NCBI GenBank assembly: GCA_039545315.1
Contig: BCIM01000006.1
Location: 1 to 64,000 of the forward strand
Length of the DNA stretch: 64,000 nucleotides
From: Kondoa malvinella
Lineage: Eukaryota > Basidiomycota > Agaricostilbomycetes > Agaricostilbales > Kondoaceae
Direction of reading: 5' to 3'
The position numbers and the translations under genes were made by a program. Positions 62,288 through 64,000 of this stretch are shown piece by piece. Below the pieces are notes generated by a model. The model had not been told where the DNA came from. It saw only the letters and a program-made list of their open reading frames with translations, and ran no database searches. Every line of letters starts with the position of its first letter. Positions within the stretch are counted from its first letter, which is position 1.

Positions 62288-63306
62288 TCAGCTAGATGCC
62301 TTCTGTTCCTTCTCCTTCTCTCTCTGCTCCTTTGCTTCCTCCTTGCTCGGCCTTTGACCAAAAGCTAGACTTCCGACCCTAACATTATCGCTCCCGGCTT
62401 TAATAGCCGCCGCATAATCCGCGCTCATGCCCATGCTCAATTCCATACTCTCTTCTTCTCTTCCCAGTATCTTTGCAAGATGCTTTCGTGTTTCTTTTAG
62501 ATTTTCGAAATCCGGATTAGGCGCATCAGCATCATGAGAAGCTTCGTATGAGCCAATTGTCATCAAACCTTTGAGTACGAGATGTGGACAATCGTTTAAA
62601 ATGTGCTTGGCGAGTTGAACGAGTTCGCCTGTATCGTCTACGGAAGAAGACGAAGCTTCTACTTTGATAGGCGAGAGACCGGCTTTGGATTCTTCAGAGG
62701 AAGTGTTGACTTGTAAGAAGACGTTCAACTTCCTGTCTTCGGGTGCGAGCGCTTTTTCGAGTAGGTCAGCTTTCTTGATCGTGTCTAGTGTTTCGAGCGC
62801 AAAGAGGTTTGGGATGGCTGGGAGCAAGCACATCAATGAGATGTAATTGAGATCCGAATGAGCTTACCTGCTAGAGCCTTGCATTTGTTGCTCTGCAGTG
62901 CGCCGATGAAGTGCCATTGAATCGATTGAGGCAACTATACGCAGTGTGAGATCTTCTCTTTGCACAAACAGCCACACACACCTGTTCTGCTTTATCGACC
63001 AGCTCCTGAATGTAATTCTCGCCGAAATGAGCATGGCCCGTCCCTTCGTGCGCTGCGAGGATATCGGATTGCGGCTTCAACTTCGACACAAGGACCAAGC
63101 GAGCCTGTGGAAGGCAACATTCTGGCATCAGCATCATACCGGTACGCTGAGTTGTCCTCTCCCACCTCTTTCCTGCCTTGAGAGGCTTTCTTAATGTCGT
63201 CACGAATTGCTTCAATATTCGACTTGAGTTCAGCTTTGCGATCCATTCTGGCAGGTAGAGAAGTATGTAAAGATCGTCTAAGTATTGGAAAACGGGACAA
63301 TTGCAT
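62288..63306 (-). CDS. YggS/PLPBP-family PLP homeostasis protein
   Basis: A member of the YggS/PROSC (PLPBP) family, single-domain TIM barrels that bind pyridoxal phosphate and buffer its free level; no catalysis is known. Motifs are LVLVSKLKPQSDILAAHEG (Schiff-base lysine in VSK), HFGENYIQELVDKAE, the exon QWHFIGALQSNKCKAL, NVFLQVNTSSEESKAGLSP, LVLKGLMTIGSYEAS, MSMGMSADYAAAI-type SMGMSADYAAAIKAGSDNVR and VGSLAFGQRPSKEEAK. The usual IG-T-x-IFG loop is changed to VGSLAFGQR. The tail is charged (KEEAKEQREKEKEQKASS) with TGA 62288-62290. Two starts are possible: ATG 63304-63306 adds MQLSRFPILRRSLHTSLPAR, a clear mitochondrial presequence, while ATG 63244-63246 (MDRKAELKSNIEAIR) gives the cytosolic form. 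I list the longer one. It is divergent from the ARO8-type gene. Confidence 0.88.
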
Positions 63307-63498
63307 GTGACCGCTCGTCTCCAAGAGGGAGAATAGTACATATATTTCTGGCTTTGAGCGAATCCACCGCTTGATCGATTCACAGTGAGCAGCTGTGCAG
63401 CACCGCACAGGCCAACTTGGGCTGACCAAGTGCTTCCATAGGCTTATCGTCTGTGTTTGCTTGAACCGCCCACCAAATTGACTCACCCGCACATAACA
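63307..63498. promoter_or_regulatory. Shared promoter of the YggS-type and ARO8-type genes
   Basis: 192 bp separate the upstream YggS-type start from the aminotransferase start (252 bp from the internal start). No coding sequence is seen. I cannot name binding sites. Confidence 0.45.
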
Positions 63499-64000
63499 TG
63501 TCAACGCCAGCTATAGACTATGATGCCTTTCTCTCGCGTAGAGCAAAGCTATACAAACGTATGTCCCTATTCATAGCAACTGCTGCAAGATCGGACTAAT
63601 GTATGATACAGCGGCTGCCATTCGCGGCCTGTTCCCTCTGGAATTGATTCCCAACATGATCTCCCTGCTCGCTGGAAAGCCAAATCCTCAGACCTTTCCC
63701 TGTACGTTGGCTCCTTCTTTTCTTCCGCTCGCTCGTGCTGAAAGATCGAAATGGCTCTAGTCGAATCTGTGGAAATCAAGTTGAAGCAGACCGAAGGCGT
63801 AGATGGCCCAAAGTCCATCACTGTCGACGGGCAGGACCTAACAAATGGCTTACAATACGGCGCTACTGCTGGTCTGCCTCGTCTCGTCAAGGTGAGTAGC
63901 TAATTAGCAGTCGAAATAATGCTGAATCTCTGTCACATAGTGGATTACCGACTTTCAATCTCATGTTCACAATCGATCATCCGAGCAAGAAGGTTGGCGA
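63499..64000 (+). CDS. ARO8: Aromatic/alpha-aminoadipate aminotransferase, ARO8 type (5' part)
   Basis: The N-terminal part of a PLP-dependent fold-type I aminotransferase of the Aro8/kynurenine-alpha-aminoadipate group, acting on aromatic amino acids or 2-aminoadipate. The ATG (63499-63501) begins MSTPAIDYDAFLSRRAKLYK. After an intron come AAIRGLFPLELIPNMISLLA, GKPNPQTFPF (the strongly conserved family N-terminus), then VESVEIKLKQTEGVDG, LTNGLQYGATAGLPRLVKW and, after a third intron, TDFQSHVHNRSSEQEGW, where the window ends. The PLP lysine and substrate arginines lie outside. The gene shares a divergent promoter with a PLP-buffering protein, which fits its cofactor need. Confidence 0.88.

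Overview
The window is nuclear DNA of a basidiomycete fungus, probably a yeast-like or small-genome lineage. The evidence is densely packed eukaryotic genes cut by many very short introns (mostly 47-60 nt, with ctgac/ctaac-like branch sites near the acceptor), basidiomycete gene content (a cytochrome b5-acyl-CoA dehydrogenase fusion, an F-box family, a cold-shock-domain protein) and intergenic gaps that are often under 100 nt. Clade placement below Basidiomycota is not supported by anything I can see. I assembled gene models by hand from the sequence, checking splice sites against family motifs. Where I give intron coordinates they were counted base by base; other internal junctions are approximate.

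Layout. 1-30 kb is mostly conserved housekeeping: an unrecognised 3' gene fragment, cullin-1 (CUL1), a multi-BRCT Dpb11/Rad4/TopBP1 protein, an unknown basic protein, an Aim6-like phosphodiesterase, the cytochrome b5-acyl-CoA dehydrogenase, BMS1, an ADA2/ADGF-type adenosine deaminase, COX20, a Cdc25-like rhodanese phosphatase, POL12, ERG24 and a serine-rich unknown. 32-38 kb holds SAC3 and a short-chain dehydrogenase. 45.7-64 kb is again housekeeping: a carboxylesterase, an importin-7/8 (Sxm1/Nmd5) karyopherin, UFD2, RNR1, a cold-shock-domain protein, a YggS/PLPBP protein and the start of an ARO8-type aminotransferase.

The stretch from about 30 to 46 kb is different. It contains a reading frame interrupted by five in-frame stop codons that are all TGA, a saccharopine-dehydrogenase-like gene with a TGA exactly in its Rossmann glycine motif, an F-box/LRR-like gene with a frame break, a decayed copy of that F-box exon on the other side of the saccharopine-like gene, a decayed duplicate of the 3' end of a CinA-type gene, and three kinds of short tandem duplication. 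I read it as an accessory, duplication-prone segment where gene copies decay next to essential genes such as SAC3.

Common themes. DNA replication and S-phase genes are well represented (DPB11, POL12, RNR1, CUL1), and two of them carry G1/S-type promoter words (ACGCGT at RNR1, CGCGAAA at POL12). Several genes share very short divergent promoters (27 bp between F-box and CinA start codons; 63 bp between the phosphatase and POL12). COX20 and the phosphatase converge with overlapping stop codons. At least three introns appear to use a GC donor (GC-AG), including one that splits off the last 7 coding bases of RNR1. I found no tRNA, rRNA, CRISPR or transposase.
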